DNA from: VFMC01 sp046331225 | GTDB lineage: Bacteria > Actinomycetota > Acidimicrobiia > Acidimicrobiales > Ilumatobacteraceae | Length of the DNA: 64,000 bases | Assembly: GCA_046331225.1 (NCBI GenBank) | Contig: JAXLRF010000002.1 | Span: 310,001 to 374,000, forward strand | Reading direction: 5' to 3' | Part shown: positions 38,974-47,320 of the stretch, piece after piece | How positions within the stretch are numbered: the stretch's first letter is position 1 | Layout of the letters: each line of letters opens with the position of its first letter | Translations under genes and position numbers: made by a program | Notes under the pieces: generated by a model | Told to the model about the DNA's origin: nothing | The model's input: only the letters and a program-made list of their open reading frames with translations | The model's database searches: none

Positions 38974-40272
38974 GTGCCCTCACCCGCCGCGTTGCACGCC
39001 CTGCCGGCCCCCGCCGATCGACGGCTCGCCGTGCGCGTCACCCCTGATGCGGTGCGACGCCTGCGTGCCGGGCATCCCTGGTTGTTCGAGGGCTCGATCC
39101 GCTCGGTGAGCCACGAGGGCGCGCCCGGCGACCTCGCCGTGGTGTTCGACGACGACCGGAACTTCGTCGCGATCGGCCTGTACGACCCGTCCTCGCCCAT
39201 CCGGGTGAAAGTGCTCCACCACGGCAAGCCGGTCGCCATCGACCCGGTCTGGTTCCGGGGCCGGCTCGACGACGCGGTCGCACGCCGCGAGCCGCTCGCG
39301 CACCCGCCGGCCGACACGCCGCCCACCACCGCGTACCGCGTGGTGCACGGCGAGAACGACGGTCTGCCGGGCCTGGTGGTCGACCGGTACGGCCACGTGC
39401 TGGTGGTCAAGCTCTACACGAGCGCCTGGGTGCCGCACCTGTCGGTGGTGCTGCCGATCCTGCGCGAGCTGGTGCCCGTGAGCTCGATCGTGCTGCGCCT
39501 CGCACGGGCGCTCGAGCCCGGCGAACTGCACGGCCTGGTCGAGGGCATGTCGCTGATCGGTCCCGACGTCGTCGCGCCGGTGCCGTTCCTCGAGCACGGG
39601 CTGCGGTTCGAGGCCGACGTGGTGCACGGTGGCAAGACCGGCCACTTCCTCGACCAGCGCGACAACCGCATCGAGGTGGGCCGCCGGTCGAAGGGCGCCC
39701 GGGTGCTCGACGTGTTCTCGAGCACCGGCGGCTTCTCGGTGCACGCCGCCGCCGGTGGTGCGCGCTCGGTGTTGTCGATCGACTCGAATCCCCATGCACT
39801 CGAGCAGGCCCGACGCAACATGGCCCTCAACGCCGACCGGCCCGAGGTGGCCGCGTGCCGTCACGACGTGGTGGCGGGTGACGCGTTCGCCGAGCTCGAG
39901 CGACTCGCGGCCAAGCGATCACGGTTCGACGTGGTGGTGGTCGACCCGCCGTCGTTCGCGCCCAACGCCGCAGCCGTGCCCCGTGCCCTCCATGCCTACG
40001 AACGCCTCGCCGACCTGTCGGTGCAGCTCGTCGAGGTGGGTGGGCTGCTGGTGTCGGCCTCGTGCTCGTCGCGTGTGCCGGTGGCCGACTTCCTGCGCAC
40101 GGTGCACGCCGGCGCGGCACGTGCCGGGTACGAGCTCGACGAGGAGCGTCGCACCGAGCACGCGATCGATCATCCGATCGGCTTCGCCGAGGGCGCATAC
40201 CTGAAGGCGCTGTGGTCTCGGCCACGGCGCGCGCACAACGCTGCCTTCCCGCCCTTCGAGGTCAGGCGTTGA
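38974..40272 (+). CDS. PUA-domain class I rRNA methyltransferase (RlmI-like m5C methyltransferase)
   Basis: The 432-residue protein has an N-terminal PUA-like RNA-binding part (VRRLRAGHPWLFEGSI, LAVVFDDDRNFVAIGLYD), a linker with VVHGENDGLPGLVVDRYG, and a SAM-binding Rossmann domain: VLDVFSSTGGFSVHAAAGG, VLSIDSNPHALEQA, VVVVDPPSFAPN and SASCSSRVP, whose cysteine is the likely nucleophile of a 5-methylcytosine-forming enzyme. E. coli RlmI modifies 23S rRNA C1962; orthology is inferred from architecture. I choose the GTG at 38974, 7 nt after CACCAT; an ATG at 38965 in the same frame overlaps that box. Its stop overlaps the start of the downstream oxygenase (TTGA). Confidence 0.88.
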   Translation: MPSPAALHALPAPADRRLAVRVTPDAVRRLRAGHPWLFEGSIRSVSHEGAPGDLAVVFDDDRNFVAIGLYDPSSPIRVKVLHHGKPVAIDPVWFRGRLDDAVARREPLAHPPADTPPTTAYRVVHGENDGLPGLVVDRYGHVLVVKLYTSAWVPHLSVVLPILRELVPVSSIVLRLARALEPGELHGLVEGMSLIGPDVVAPVPFLEHGLRFEADVVHGGKTGHFLDQRDNRIEVGRRSKGARVLDVFSSTGGFSVHAAAGGARSVLSIDSNPHALEQARRNMALNADRPEVAACRHDVVAGDAFAELERLAAKRSRFDVVVVDPPSFAPNAAAVPRALHAYERLADLSVQLVEVGGLLVSASCSSRVPVADFLRTVHAGAARAGYELDEERRTEHAIDHPIGFAEGAYLKALWSRPRRAHNAAFPPFEVRR

Positions 40273-41222
40273 CCGGCATCCCGACGATCGACCTGCGCTC
40301 GTCGTCCGCTGCGGCCGAGATCGGCGTGGCCGGTGAGACCGTCGGGTTCTTCCAGATCGTCGGGCACGGCGTCGACCCAGCGGTCATCGACACCGCCTGG
40401 CGCGAGGCGCGTCGCTTCTTCGACCTGCCGCTCGCCGACCGGATGACGGTGGCGCAGCGCGACGGCGACGCCTACGGGTTCTCGCCGATGGAACGCGAGG
40501 CGCTCGAGCGGTCGCTCGGCACGATGGACGGCGCCGCCGATCTGAAGCAGACGTTCAACGTCGGACCGCTCGCCGGCGCGCGGATCGACCTCGACGACCC
40601 GGTCTCGGCGTGGGCGTTCGGCCCGACGCCGTGGCCCGCCGCGCAACCGTCGCTCGAGCCCGCGATGCGCGCGTACTTCGATGCGATGGACGCGCTCGCG
40701 CGCCGCCTGCTGCAGCTGTTCGCGATCGCGCTCGGCCAGCCGCACGACTTCTTCGACCCGTTCGTCGACCACGCGCCCGGCGCGCTGCGAGCGCTCGACT
40801 ACCCCGAGCTCGGCGACCGCTCCCCCGCTCCGGGCCAGCTGCGCGCCGGAGCGCACACCGACTACGGCACGCTCACGATCCTGCGGCAGGACGATGCGCC
40901 GGGCGGCCTCGAGGTGCTCGACCCGCGCACCGACGAGTGGACACCGGTGCCCGCTCGCGCCGACGGGTTCGTCGTCAACCTGGGCGACCTGATGCAGCGA
41001 TGGACCAACGACCGGTGGCGGTCGACGATGCATCGCGTGGTGGCGCCACCCTCGGGTTCGGGCCCGCACCGCCGTCAGAGCATGGCGTTCTTCCACAACG
41101 CGAACGTCGACGCGCGCATCGAGGTGATCCCCACGTGCATCGCCCCCGATGCCGTCGCCGCCCACGCCCCCGTGATCGCCGGCCCCCACCTCTGGCAGAA
41201 GTTCACCCGCGCCACCATGTGA
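40269..41222 (+). CDS. 2-oxoglutarate/Fe(II) oxygenase, isopenicillin N synthase family
   Basis: The 317-residue protein begins IPTIDLRSS, the family's usual N-terminus, then GFFQIVGHGV, and has the double-stranded beta-helix iron site GAHTDYGTLTIL (H196, D198) and STMHRVVAP (H255), followed by RRQSMAFF with the 2-oxoglutarate carboxylate-binding Arg. These enzymes hydroxylate or oxidise small molecules; the substrate cannot be read. The start is a TTG at 40269 that overlaps the previous stop (TTGA) and has GAGG 8-9 nt upstream; no ATG or GTG allows the conserved IPTID to be kept, so this rare start is well supported. Operon with the methyltransferase is by overlap. Confidence 0.85.
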   Translation: MTGIPTIDLRSSSAAAEIGVAGETVGFFQIVGHGVDPAVIDTAWREARRFFDLPLADRMTVAQRDGDAYGFSPMEREALERSLGTMDGAADLKQTFNVGPLAGARIDLDDPVSAWAFGPTPWPAAQPSLEPAMRAYFDAMDALARRLLQLFAIALGQPHDFFDPFVDHAPGALRALDYPELGDRSPAPGQLRAGAHTDYGTLTILRQDDAPGGLEVLDPRTDEWTPVPARADGFVVNLGDLMQRWTNDRWRSTMHRVVAPPSGSGPHRRQSMAFFHNANVDARIEVIPTCIAPDAVAAHAPVIAGPHLWQKFTRATM

Positions 41223-41280
41223 CGCGGTGCATTGCGACAACGGCGGACGCTCCAGGGACGAGCGGGTGGGTCGGCGGGCG

Positions 41281-41286
41281 TACGCT
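41281..41286 (+). promoter_or_regulatory. -10 box TACGCT of the VOC protein gene at 41293
   Basis: TACGCT ends 6 nt before the ATG at 41293. It lies beyond the stop of the oxygenase, so the VOC gene has its own start signal. Confidence 0.5.
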
Positions 41287-41292
41287 CCGGCC

Positions 41293-41973
41293 ATGGCACT
41301 GCATCCCAACGGCGTCCACCACCTGGCGATCGCGACCCGCGACATGAAGGCGCAGATCGAGTTCTTCACCGACGTGCTCGGCGGCGAGCTCAAGGCCCTG
41401 TACTGGATGCACGGCGTGGCCAACACGTTCCACGCGTTCGTCGAGCTGAGCCCCACCTGCTACATCGCCTTCCAGCAGCACCCCGACAACCCGGCCGACC
41501 CGATCCTCGGTGTCACCCACGCCGGCAACGCGGGCGGCAACGCGACGGCAGGCACCATGCAGCACCTCGCGCTCAACGTCGACAGCCTCGACGAGCTGCT
41601 CGAGATGCGCGACCGCATCCGCAGCCGCGGCGTGCCCGTCATCGGCCCGATGAACCACGGCATGTGCCAGAGCATGTACTTCGCCGGACCCGAGCACCTG
41701 GCGCTCGAGATCGCCACGGGTGGTGGCATCGACGAGCGGGCCTGGATCGACCCCGAGGTGCAGGCGCTGTGCGGCATCTCCGACGACGAGCTCACCCGCT
41801 ACACGTCACCCGCCGCCTACGAGCGGCCCACCGAAGCCGTCACGCAACCGCCGTACGACCCGTCCAAGCCCAACCTCGTGTACCCCGAGCCGGTGTGGCA
41901 GGCGATGCTCGCAGCACCCGACTCGGCCATGTGGACGGCCGTCACCTCGGAGCCACCCGTCCAGGTACCGTGA
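41293..41973 (+). CDS. VOC superfamily metalloprotein (glyoxalase/extradiol dioxygenase fold)
   Basis: The 226-residue protein has two beta-alpha-beta-beta-beta units: NGVHHLAIATRDMKAQIEFF (first metal His in VHHLA), TAGTMQHLALNVDSLDELLE (second His), and EHLALEIAT (metal-binding Glu), the H-H-E set of VOC enzymes. After residue 150 a distinct tail follows, AWIDPEVQALCGISDDELTRYT, then a Pro-rich end. Members include glyoxalases, epimerases, fosfomycin-resistance enzymes and dioxygenases; the tail is not diagnostic. It ends about 9 bp before the mycothione reductase start, so the two are likely cotranscribed, and a link to thiol chemistry (mycothiol conjugates) is possible but inferred. Confidence 0.82.
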   Translation: MALHPNGVHHLAIATRDMKAQIEFFTDVLGGELKALYWMHGVANTFHAFVELSPTCYIAFQQHPDNPADPILGVTHAGNAGGNATAGTMQHLALNVDSLDELLEMRDRIRSRGVPVIGPMNHGMCQSMYFAGPEHLALEIATGGGIDERAWIDPEVQALCGISDDELTRYTSPAAYERPTEAVTQPPYDPSKPNLVYPEPVWQAMLAAPDSAMWTAVTSEPPVQVP

Positions 41974-41981
41974 CCGGCCGT

Positions 41982-43382
41982 ATGAGCCAGCACGACCCCC
42001 AGCAGTTCGAGCACTACGACCTGATCATCATCGGCGCCGGCAGCGGCAACTCGATCGTCACACCGGCGCTCGACGACTGGAAGATCGCGATGGTCGAGGA
42101 GTGGGTGTTCGGCGGCACCTGCCTCAACCGTGGCTGCATCCCGACCAAGATGTTCGTGCACGCGGCCGACATCGTGCAGACCGTCGAGCACTCGGCCCGA
42201 CTCGGCGTCGACGCCCACGTCGACCAGGTGCGCTGGCTCGACATCCGCGACCGTGTGTTCGGACGCATCGACCCGATCGCCGAGGGTGGCGAGCGCTACC
42301 GCGTCGGCCCCGAGTGCCCCAACATCACGGTGCACCAGGGTCGCGGCCGGTTCGTCGGTGAGCGTCGCCTCGAGGTGACCGGCCCGAACGGCACGACGTT
42401 CATCGAGGCCGACCAGGTCGTCATCGCCGCGGGTGCCCGCCCGATGATCCCCGACATCCCGGGCCTCGCCGAGGTGGGCTACCACACGAGCGACGACATC
42501 ATGCGTGTCGACCGTGTGCCCGAGCACCTGATCGTGCTCGGCGGCGGCTTCATCGCCTGCGAGCTCGCCCATGTGTTCGGCTCGTTCGGTTCGCAGGTCA
42601 CCTTCGTGCAGCGTGGTCCGTTCCTGTTGCGCGCCGAGGACCACGACGTGAGCCGCACCATCACCGAGCTGTTCTCGAAGCGGTTCGACCTGCGCCTCGG
42701 CACTGCCGTCGACCGGGTCGAGCGGCGCGGCGATCGTGTGCACCTCACGTTGCGCGACGGCAGCGTGGTCGAGGGCACCGACATCCTCGTCGCCACCGGA
42801 CGCATCCCCAACAGCGACACGATCGACGCAGCTGCGGGCGGGCTCGCCCTGCACCCGGACGGGCGCATCGTCGCCGACGAGACCGGGGCCACCTCGGTGC
42901 CGGGCGTGTGGGCGCTGGGCGACATCAGCTCGCCCTACATGCTGAAGCACGTCGCCAACCACGAGGCGCGCACCGTGGCGCACAACATCCTGCGCCCCGA
43001 CGTGTTGCGCACCAACGACTACCGAGCGGTGCCGCACGCCGTGTTCACCAACCCGCAGATCGCCGCCGTGGGCCTCACCGAACACGAGGCTCGCCAGCAG
43101 GGCATCGACGTGATGGTGGCCACCCAGCGCTACGCCGACGTCGCCTACGGGTGGGCGCTCGAGGACACGTCGAGCTTCTGCAAGCTCGTCGCCGATCGGG
43201 CAACCCGTCGATTGGTGGGCGCCCACATCATCGGGCCCCACGCGTCGAGTCTCATCCAGCAGCTCATCCAGGGGCTGCGGTACGACACGACGATCGACGA
43301 GATGGCTCGGGGCCAGTACTACATCCACCCGGCGCTGGGTGAAGTGGTCGAGAACGCATTGCTGCAGTTCCCACCGGCGTGA
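41982..43382 (+). CDS. mtr: Mycothione reductase
   Basis: The 466-residue flavoprotein reduces mycothione (oxidised mycothiol disulphide) with NADPH, keeping the low-molecular-weight thiol pool reduced. It has the FAD motif DLIIIGAGSGN, the redox-active disulphide GGTCLNRGCIPTK (C47, C52) followed by MFVHAADI as in Mtr, the NADPH motif VLGGGFIACELAHVFGSFGS, the ATGRIPNSD and VWALGDISS segments, and the C-terminal His-Glu dyad YIHPALGEVVENALLQFPPA. The Mtr-like sequence and this C-terminus separate it from lipoamide dehydrogenase and mercuric reductase. It supports mycothiol use and hence Actinobacteria. Start ATG at 41982; a TACCGT box (41966-41971) precedes it by 10 nt. Confidence 0.92.
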   Translation: MSQHDPQQFEHYDLIIIGAGSGNSIVTPALDDWKIAMVEEWVFGGTCLNRGCIPTKMFVHAADIVQTVEHSARLGVDAHVDQVRWLDIRDRVFGRIDPIAEGGERYRVGPECPNITVHQGRGRFVGERRLEVTGPNGTTFIEADQVVIAAGARPMIPDIPGLAEVGYHTSDDIMRVDRVPEHLIVLGGGFIACELAHVFGSFGSQVTFVQRGPFLLRAEDHDVSRTITELFSKRFDLRLGTAVDRVERRGDRVHLTLRDGSVVEGTDILVATGRIPNSDTIDAAAGGLALHPDGRIVADETGATSVPGVWALGDISSPYMLKHVANHEARTVAHNILRPDVLRTNDYRAVPHAVFTNPQIAAVGLTEHEARQQGIDVMVATQRYADVAYGWALEDTSSFCKLVADRATRRLVGAHIIGPHASSLIQQLIQGLRYDTTIDEMARGQYYIHPALGEVVENALLQFPPA

Positions 43383-43427
43383 GCCGGCCGGCGTGACGCC
43401 GACCGGCCCGCACCCGTTCTGATCGGA

Positions 43428-44003
43428 TCAGCTCGCGGCGTCGGCCGTGACGACGTGGTCGACCACGATGACGGGGGCGCTTCCGTCGCCGTCGCCGTCA
43501 CCGCCCTGGTCGCCGCTCTCGTCCTCTTCGTTCCACACCGACTTGGCACCGCTGTGGCCGGCTTCGACGACGGCGACGGCCGTCCCGATGCCCACCAGCA
43601 CGACGGCGACACCGACGCCCCACCGCAACCACGACGGCATCGTGGCCTCGGCGGCACCGGCGCGGCGCTTCAGCAGCATCGGCAGGAAGATCCACACGAG
43701 CACCACGACGAGGAACACGATGCTCACCAGACGGGCGAGATCGCCGGCCTCGGTGTGGTCGTGCAGCGTGGGGCTGATGCCCTCGGCCCGACGGATGTCG
43801 CCCTCGAGGTCCTCACCGGACGCACCGGCGAGGATCGCACCGAGGGTGCCGAGGCCGACGATGCCGAGCAGCGCCCACTTGTAGCGCTCGAACCACGACT
43901 GCTTGATCAGCATGCCGATCGCGACGACCGCACCGATCGGCAGGAGCACCACGGGCAGGTGCACGAAGAGGGGGTGAGCCGGAATCCCGGAAATCTTGTC
44001 CAT
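43428..44003 (-). CDS. DUF2231-family integral membrane protein
   Basis: The 191-residue protein starts SGIPAHPLFVHLPVVLLPIGA, the DUF2231 signature (HPLxVHxP), and has four predicted hydrophobic segments (about 14-34, 46-62, 92-112, 128-146) and an acidic, glycine/aspartate-rich C-terminal tail (about 160-178) with a final hydrophobic VIVVDHV. A conserved HDHTEAGD motif lies between segments 2 and 3. Function is unknown; some relatives bind haem-like cofactors or associate with redox genes. TACCGT (44011-44016) 7 nt before its ATG marks its own promoter; it is not an obvious member of the upstream PknG operon. Confidence 0.85.
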   Translation of the reverse strand: MDKISGIPAHPLFVHLPVVLLPIGAVVAIGMLIKQSWFERYKWALLGIVGLGTLGAILAGASGEDLEGDIRRAEGISPTLHDHTEAGDLARLVSIVFLVVVLVWIFLPMLLKRRAGAAEATMPSWLRWGVGVAVVLVGIGTAVAVVEAGHSGAKSVWNEEDESGDQGGDGDGDGSAPVIVVDHVVTADAAS

Positions 44004-44010
44004 GACGGGG

Positions 44011-44016
44011 ACGGTA
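44011..44016 (-). promoter_or_regulatory. -10 box TACCGT of the DUF2231 gene
   Basis: TACCGT ends 7 nt before the ATG at 44003 and lies in the 129-bp gap after the FHA gene. Confidence 0.45.
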
Positions 44017-44132
44017 CGCCCGTCCCCAGAATTCTCACGGGACCTTCGACGCTCTTTGGACGCCTTCTCACCGTCCTCTCACCTTCGGGTCCGCCCTGGT
44101 CACGGCACCTGTCGGCGCGTGTGAGGCAACCC

Positions 44133-44903
44133 TCAGGTGCGTCGCACGGTGAGGCGCGACCACGCACCCACGTAGATCTGGTCGCCGTCGTCGAGCATCG
44201 CCGGCACGCCGGCCGCGAGCGGCACCGCGTCCTCGGTCGGCACCTGCCCGGCGTCGAGCACGTACGTACCGTTGGTCGACGACAGGTCGACGACGCTCAA
44301 CCTGTCGTCCTCGACGAGCAGCTGTGCGTGTCGGCGCGAGACGGCGGTGTCGGTGTCGAGTGCGATCTCGGGACGCAACCCACGCGACTGGCTGGTGCGG
44401 CCGACGAGCGACACGTGGCCGAACAACGGCACCGTGCTGGTCGACGGCGAGGGCAGCGGTCGGTCGGCCAGCTCGCCCTTCAGCGCGAACCACGCCGGGT
44501 CGACCTCGACCACCACGGTCCAGCCCGTGCTGCCGGTGGGAGGTGCCACGACGGCCGGGTCGGCCGGCACCACGACGGCCACGGCGGGGTCGGCTGCCGC
44601 GCTCGAGGGCGCCGGGTCGGGTGTCGCTGCGGGCGGCGGCTCGGGGGTCTGGCCGGTCGTGAAGTCGTAGCCGCACGATTCGCAGAACAGGTTGTCGGCC
44701 GAGTTGATCGACCCGCAGTGCGGGCACGACACCGGTGCGACCACTGTCGACGCACCGGTCGGACTCGACGCAGATCCCGACGCGGCAGGGGCCACGGCCT
44801 GCGCGGCGGCCTCGGCGCTCGTGCCGTGCATCGGCGCGCCGCAGGTGTCGCACCAGTCGGGATCGGTCGAGGTGTGCCCGTTGGGGCACGTGGCGCCGCT
44901 CAC
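44133..44903 (-). CDS. FHA-domain protein with two zinc ribbons
   Basis: The 256-residue protein has an N-terminal zinc ribbon (CPNGH...WCDTCG, about 6-22), a second ribbon (CPHCGSIN...FCESCGYDF, about 59-80), a Pro/Ala-rich linker and a C-terminal FHA domain (about 140-250) with SLVGRTSQSRG, VSRRHAQLLVE and LSSTNGTYV, the residues that read phosphothreonine. It is the last gene of the PknG operon; its GTG overlaps the VWA stop (GTGA). It is the natural reader of PknG-phosphorylated targets. It does not carry the N-terminal ETTS-type phosphosite of mycobacterial GarA, so it is a GarA analogue at best. Confidence 0.88.
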   Translation of the reverse strand: MSGATCPNGHTSTDPDWCDTCGAPMHGTSAEAAAQAVAPAASGSASSPTGASTVVAPVSCPHCGSINSADNLFCESCGYDFTTGQTPEPPPAATPDPAPSSAAADPAVAVVVPADPAVVAPPTGSTGWTVVVEVDPAWFALKGELADRPLPSPSTSTVPLFGHVSLVGRTSQSRGLRPEIALDTDTAVSRRHAQLLVEDDRLSVVDLSSTNGTYVLDAGQVPTEDAVPLAAGVPAMLDDGDQIYVGAWSRLTVRRT

Positions 44904-46180
44904 GGTTCCCGCCGGATGCGAGTGGTCTTGGTGCTGCGCGTGTCGAGCGCCATCTCGTCGGTCTTGGCCACCTGCTGTTTCAGCCGCACGGTGCCGGCCT
45001 CGACATCGACCACGTCGACCACCTTCGCGAGCAGCCGGGTGGTCTGCTCGTTGCCGGTGTCGTGCGCCAGCTTGGCGGCCTGGCCGAGCAGCACGGTGGC
45101 GGTGCGATCGTCGCCCGACGACTTGGCCGCGAGGCCGCGCTGGATCACATCGGCCAGCTGGGCCTGACCGGTGTAGTGCGCGACGGCGGGATCGATGCGC
45201 GTGGTGAGGTTGGTGTCGACGCTCCAGATCGCCTTGACGAGCCCCTTGGCGAGCACCTCGTCGTTCACCACCAACTCGACGCGTGCGGCGAGGCGTTCGT
45301 TGCCCACCGGCGCCGGCGGCACGCGCACGGCCACGTGGTAGTCGCGTGATTCGTCGCTCCACGCGCCCGTCGGGAACTCGACCACGAGCGGGCTGATGCG
45401 CGTGGCTCGCGGCGTGAGGTCGTCGACCTGCGGCGCGACCTGGCGCACGAACATCACCTCGCTCCCCTGCGGCGCCCACACACGCAACCGGGCGTCGGCC
45501 ACACCACGGCTCATCGCGTTGCGCATCATCTCCTCGAAGTCGGCCTCGAGGTCCTCGGGCTTGGCGACGATGTCGACCGTGCCGAGCAGCGCCGTGGCGA
45601 TGCCGCGCAACTCGTCGACCACCCAGTCGCTGCCGATACCGCGGCAGTCGCACTGGAACTTGCCCTTCGCACGCTCGAGCGCGATCGCGAGCGCGCCGGG
45701 CGGCTCGCCCTCGATCTTGCCGTCGGTGAGCAGGATGGCGTGACGCTGCGCGGCCGGTGCCTGGTTGAACAGCTCGGTCGCGGCCGTGATCCACGCACCG
45801 ATCGCCGTGGCGCCGCCGCTGCGCAGGCGGCCGACGGCCTCGGTGGCCTCGCGGCGGGTGACGTCGGTCATCTTGGCGAGACCGGGGTGGGGCGGGAAGA
45901 CCATCTGTGCGACGGTGTGGCCCGACATGACGGCGAACCACGTGCCGTCGACGATCTCGTCGATCGCGACCTTGGCGGCGCGTCGTGCCGCGGCGATCTT
46001 GGCGGGCGGCATGTCCATCGAACCGGAGGTGTCGACGATGATGATCTCGGCCGCCTCGGTCCCGCTCGCCCGTCCGGCGGTACCGGCACCGCTGCAGGTG
46101 ATCGACACGACCCCGTGCACGTCGGTGGCACCGTCGGCCAGGTACTCGTTCTGGAAGACCTCGGCTCGGAACTCCGCCAC
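44900..46180 (-). CDS. VWA-domain protein (von Willebrand factor A, MIDAS intact)
   Basis: The 426-residue protein has a VWA domain (about 44-230) with the metal-ion-dependent adhesion site DTSGS (D50, S52, S54) and later threonine and aspartate of the MIDAS (GGATAIGAW, ILLTDGKIEG), then a C-terminal beta-rich region (LRVWAPQGSEVMFVRQVAP...). Cytoplasmic VWA proteins act as Mg2+-bridged protein-interaction hubs and recur next to PP2C, FHA and kinase genes. GTG start at 46180 follows AGGAG by 6 nt; the 60-bp space from PP2C is the only sizeable gap inside the operon. It overlaps the FHA gene. Role: probably a scaffold of the phospho-signalling system (inference). Confidence 0.85.
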   Translation of the reverse strand: MAEFRAEVFQNEYLADGATDVHGVVSITCSGAGTAGRASGTEAAEIIIVDTSGSMDMPPAKIAAARRAAKVAIDEIVDGTWFAVMSGHTVAQMVFPPHPGLAKMTDVTRREATEAVGRLRSGGATAIGAWITAATELFNQAPAAQRHAILLTDGKIEGEPPGALAIALERAKGKFQCDCRGIGSDWVVDELRGIATALLGTVDIVAKPEDLEADFEEMMRNAMSRGVADARLRVWAPQGSEVMFVRQVAPQVDDLTPRATRISPLVVEFPTGAWSDESRDYHVAVRVPPAPVGNERLAARVELVVNDEVLAKGLVKAIWSVDTNLTTRIDPAVAHYTGQAQLADVIQRGLAAKSSGDDRTATVLLGQAAKLAHDTGNEQTTRLLAKVVDVVDVEAGTVRLKQQVAKTDEMALDTRSTKTTRIRREP

Positions 46181-46240
46181 GCTCGCTCCTGTTCTCGCCC
46201 GCTGGTGTCCGGGAGACCCGGTGCTCTCGCCTGCGTGGGA

Positions 46241-47320
46241 TCAGGGTAGTGGCGGCTCGCAACGTGCCAGCGCCACCGTCACGTTGTCGTGTCCACCACA
46301 CCCGTTCGCGTAGGCGGCCAGCGACTCGGCGATCGCGGTCGGCGTGACCGCTCCCCCGGCCTGTGCCTCGGCGATCAACTCGGCCAGGTGGTCGGCATCG
46401 GAGGCGTAGTTCCACATGCCGTCGCTGCACACCAGCAGCCAGCCGGCCCGGTCGACCTGGCGGGTGCGGTACTCGGGCGTCGGGTCGACCGAGTCGGCAC
46501 CGAGCCACCGGGTGATCGTGTGGCACGCGGGGTCGGCCTCGGCCTCGGCCCGGGTCTTGCCGTCGCGCATCATCTCGGTGCCGAGCGAGTGGTCGACGGT
46601 GAGCTGCTCGCCGGACTGGCCGTCGGGCAACCAGTACGCCCGCGAGTCGCCGCACCAGGCGGTGGCGATCAGATCGTGGTCGACGAGCGCGGCGACGAAC
46701 GTGCACGACGGCGGCTCGGGTGGATCGCCCAAGGTGCGGGCCACGGCGACGGTCTCGGCGTTGGCGGCGCGGCACGCCGAGTGCAGGACGGGCTCCCAGT
46801 GCGTGACGCGAGCGGCGATGCCACCGGTCGGTGCCGGGTTGGCAGTGACGACGTCACGAGCGGTCTGCGACGCGACCAGGCTGGCCTTGTCGCTGTCGGG
46901 CGCGGTGGTCACCCCGTCGCACACCACCAGCACCATCGTGCCCCGACCGAGCCCCAGCGCCATGCCGTCCTCGTTGCGTGCGTGCACGATCCCCTTGTCG
47001 CACACACCGCCGAGCCGCTCGGCGGGTGACTCGGTCCAGTGCTCGCGGCGGGTGCGCGCCTTGTGGCCGCACACCGTGCAGAAGCCGTCGTCGGCCACCC
47101 GTGCGCCACAGGCCGCGCATGGCAGCGACGTGTCGACACCCCAGCCGGGCGCTTCGCCGTCGCCGTCGGGCACCAGCAGGTGGGTGCGAGCCATGTCGGC
47201 GGTGTCGTCGAGCGGCGTCGTGTCGGTGGCAGCGGTGACGGAGGCGTCGAGGTCGCCGCCGCACGCCTCGCAGAACGCGTCGCCCGCCACCACGGCGGCT
47301 CCGCAGTGCGGGCAGTTCAC
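46241..47320 (-). CDS. PP2C-type protein phosphatase with N-terminal zinc ribbons
   Basis: The 359-residue protein has zinc-ribbon pairs CPHCG...CEACG (about 3-21) and CAACG...CTVCG (about 62-80), then a PP2C domain (about 95-355) with LVVCDGVTTAPDSD (metal Asp), WCGDSRAYWL, LLVCSDGMWNY and GGHDNVTVAL, all metal-binding acids present. It should dephosphorylate Ser/Thr-phosphates made by the adjacent PknG-like kinase. The GTG start at 47320 overlaps the kinase's stop (GTGA), so its synthesis is coupled to the kinase. The zinc ribbons are the same type found in the FHA and kinase proteins. Confidence 0.9.
   Translation of the reverse strand: MNCPHCGAAVVAGDAFCEACGGDLDASVTAATDTTPLDDTADMARTHLLVPDGDGEAPGWGVDTSLPCAACGARVADDGFCTVCGHKARTRREHWTESPAERLGGVCDKGIVHARNEDGMALGLGRGTMVLVVCDGVTTAPDSDKASLVASQTARDVVTANPAPTGGIAARVTHWEPVLHSACRAANAETVAVARTLGDPPEPPSCTFVAALVDHDLIATAWCGDSRAYWLPDGQSGEQLTVDHSLGTEMMRDGKTRAEAEADPACHTITRWLGADSVDPTPEYRTRQVDRAGWLLVCSDGMWNYASDADHLAELIAEAQAGGAVTPTAIAESLAAYANGCGGHDNVTVALARCEPPLP

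Noticed and set aside
41982..43382. Lipoamide dehydrogenase
   Set aside because: The residues after the CxxxxC (MFVHAADI) and the C-terminal VVENALLQFPPA match mycothione reductase; no 2-oxoacid dehydrogenase genes are nearby.
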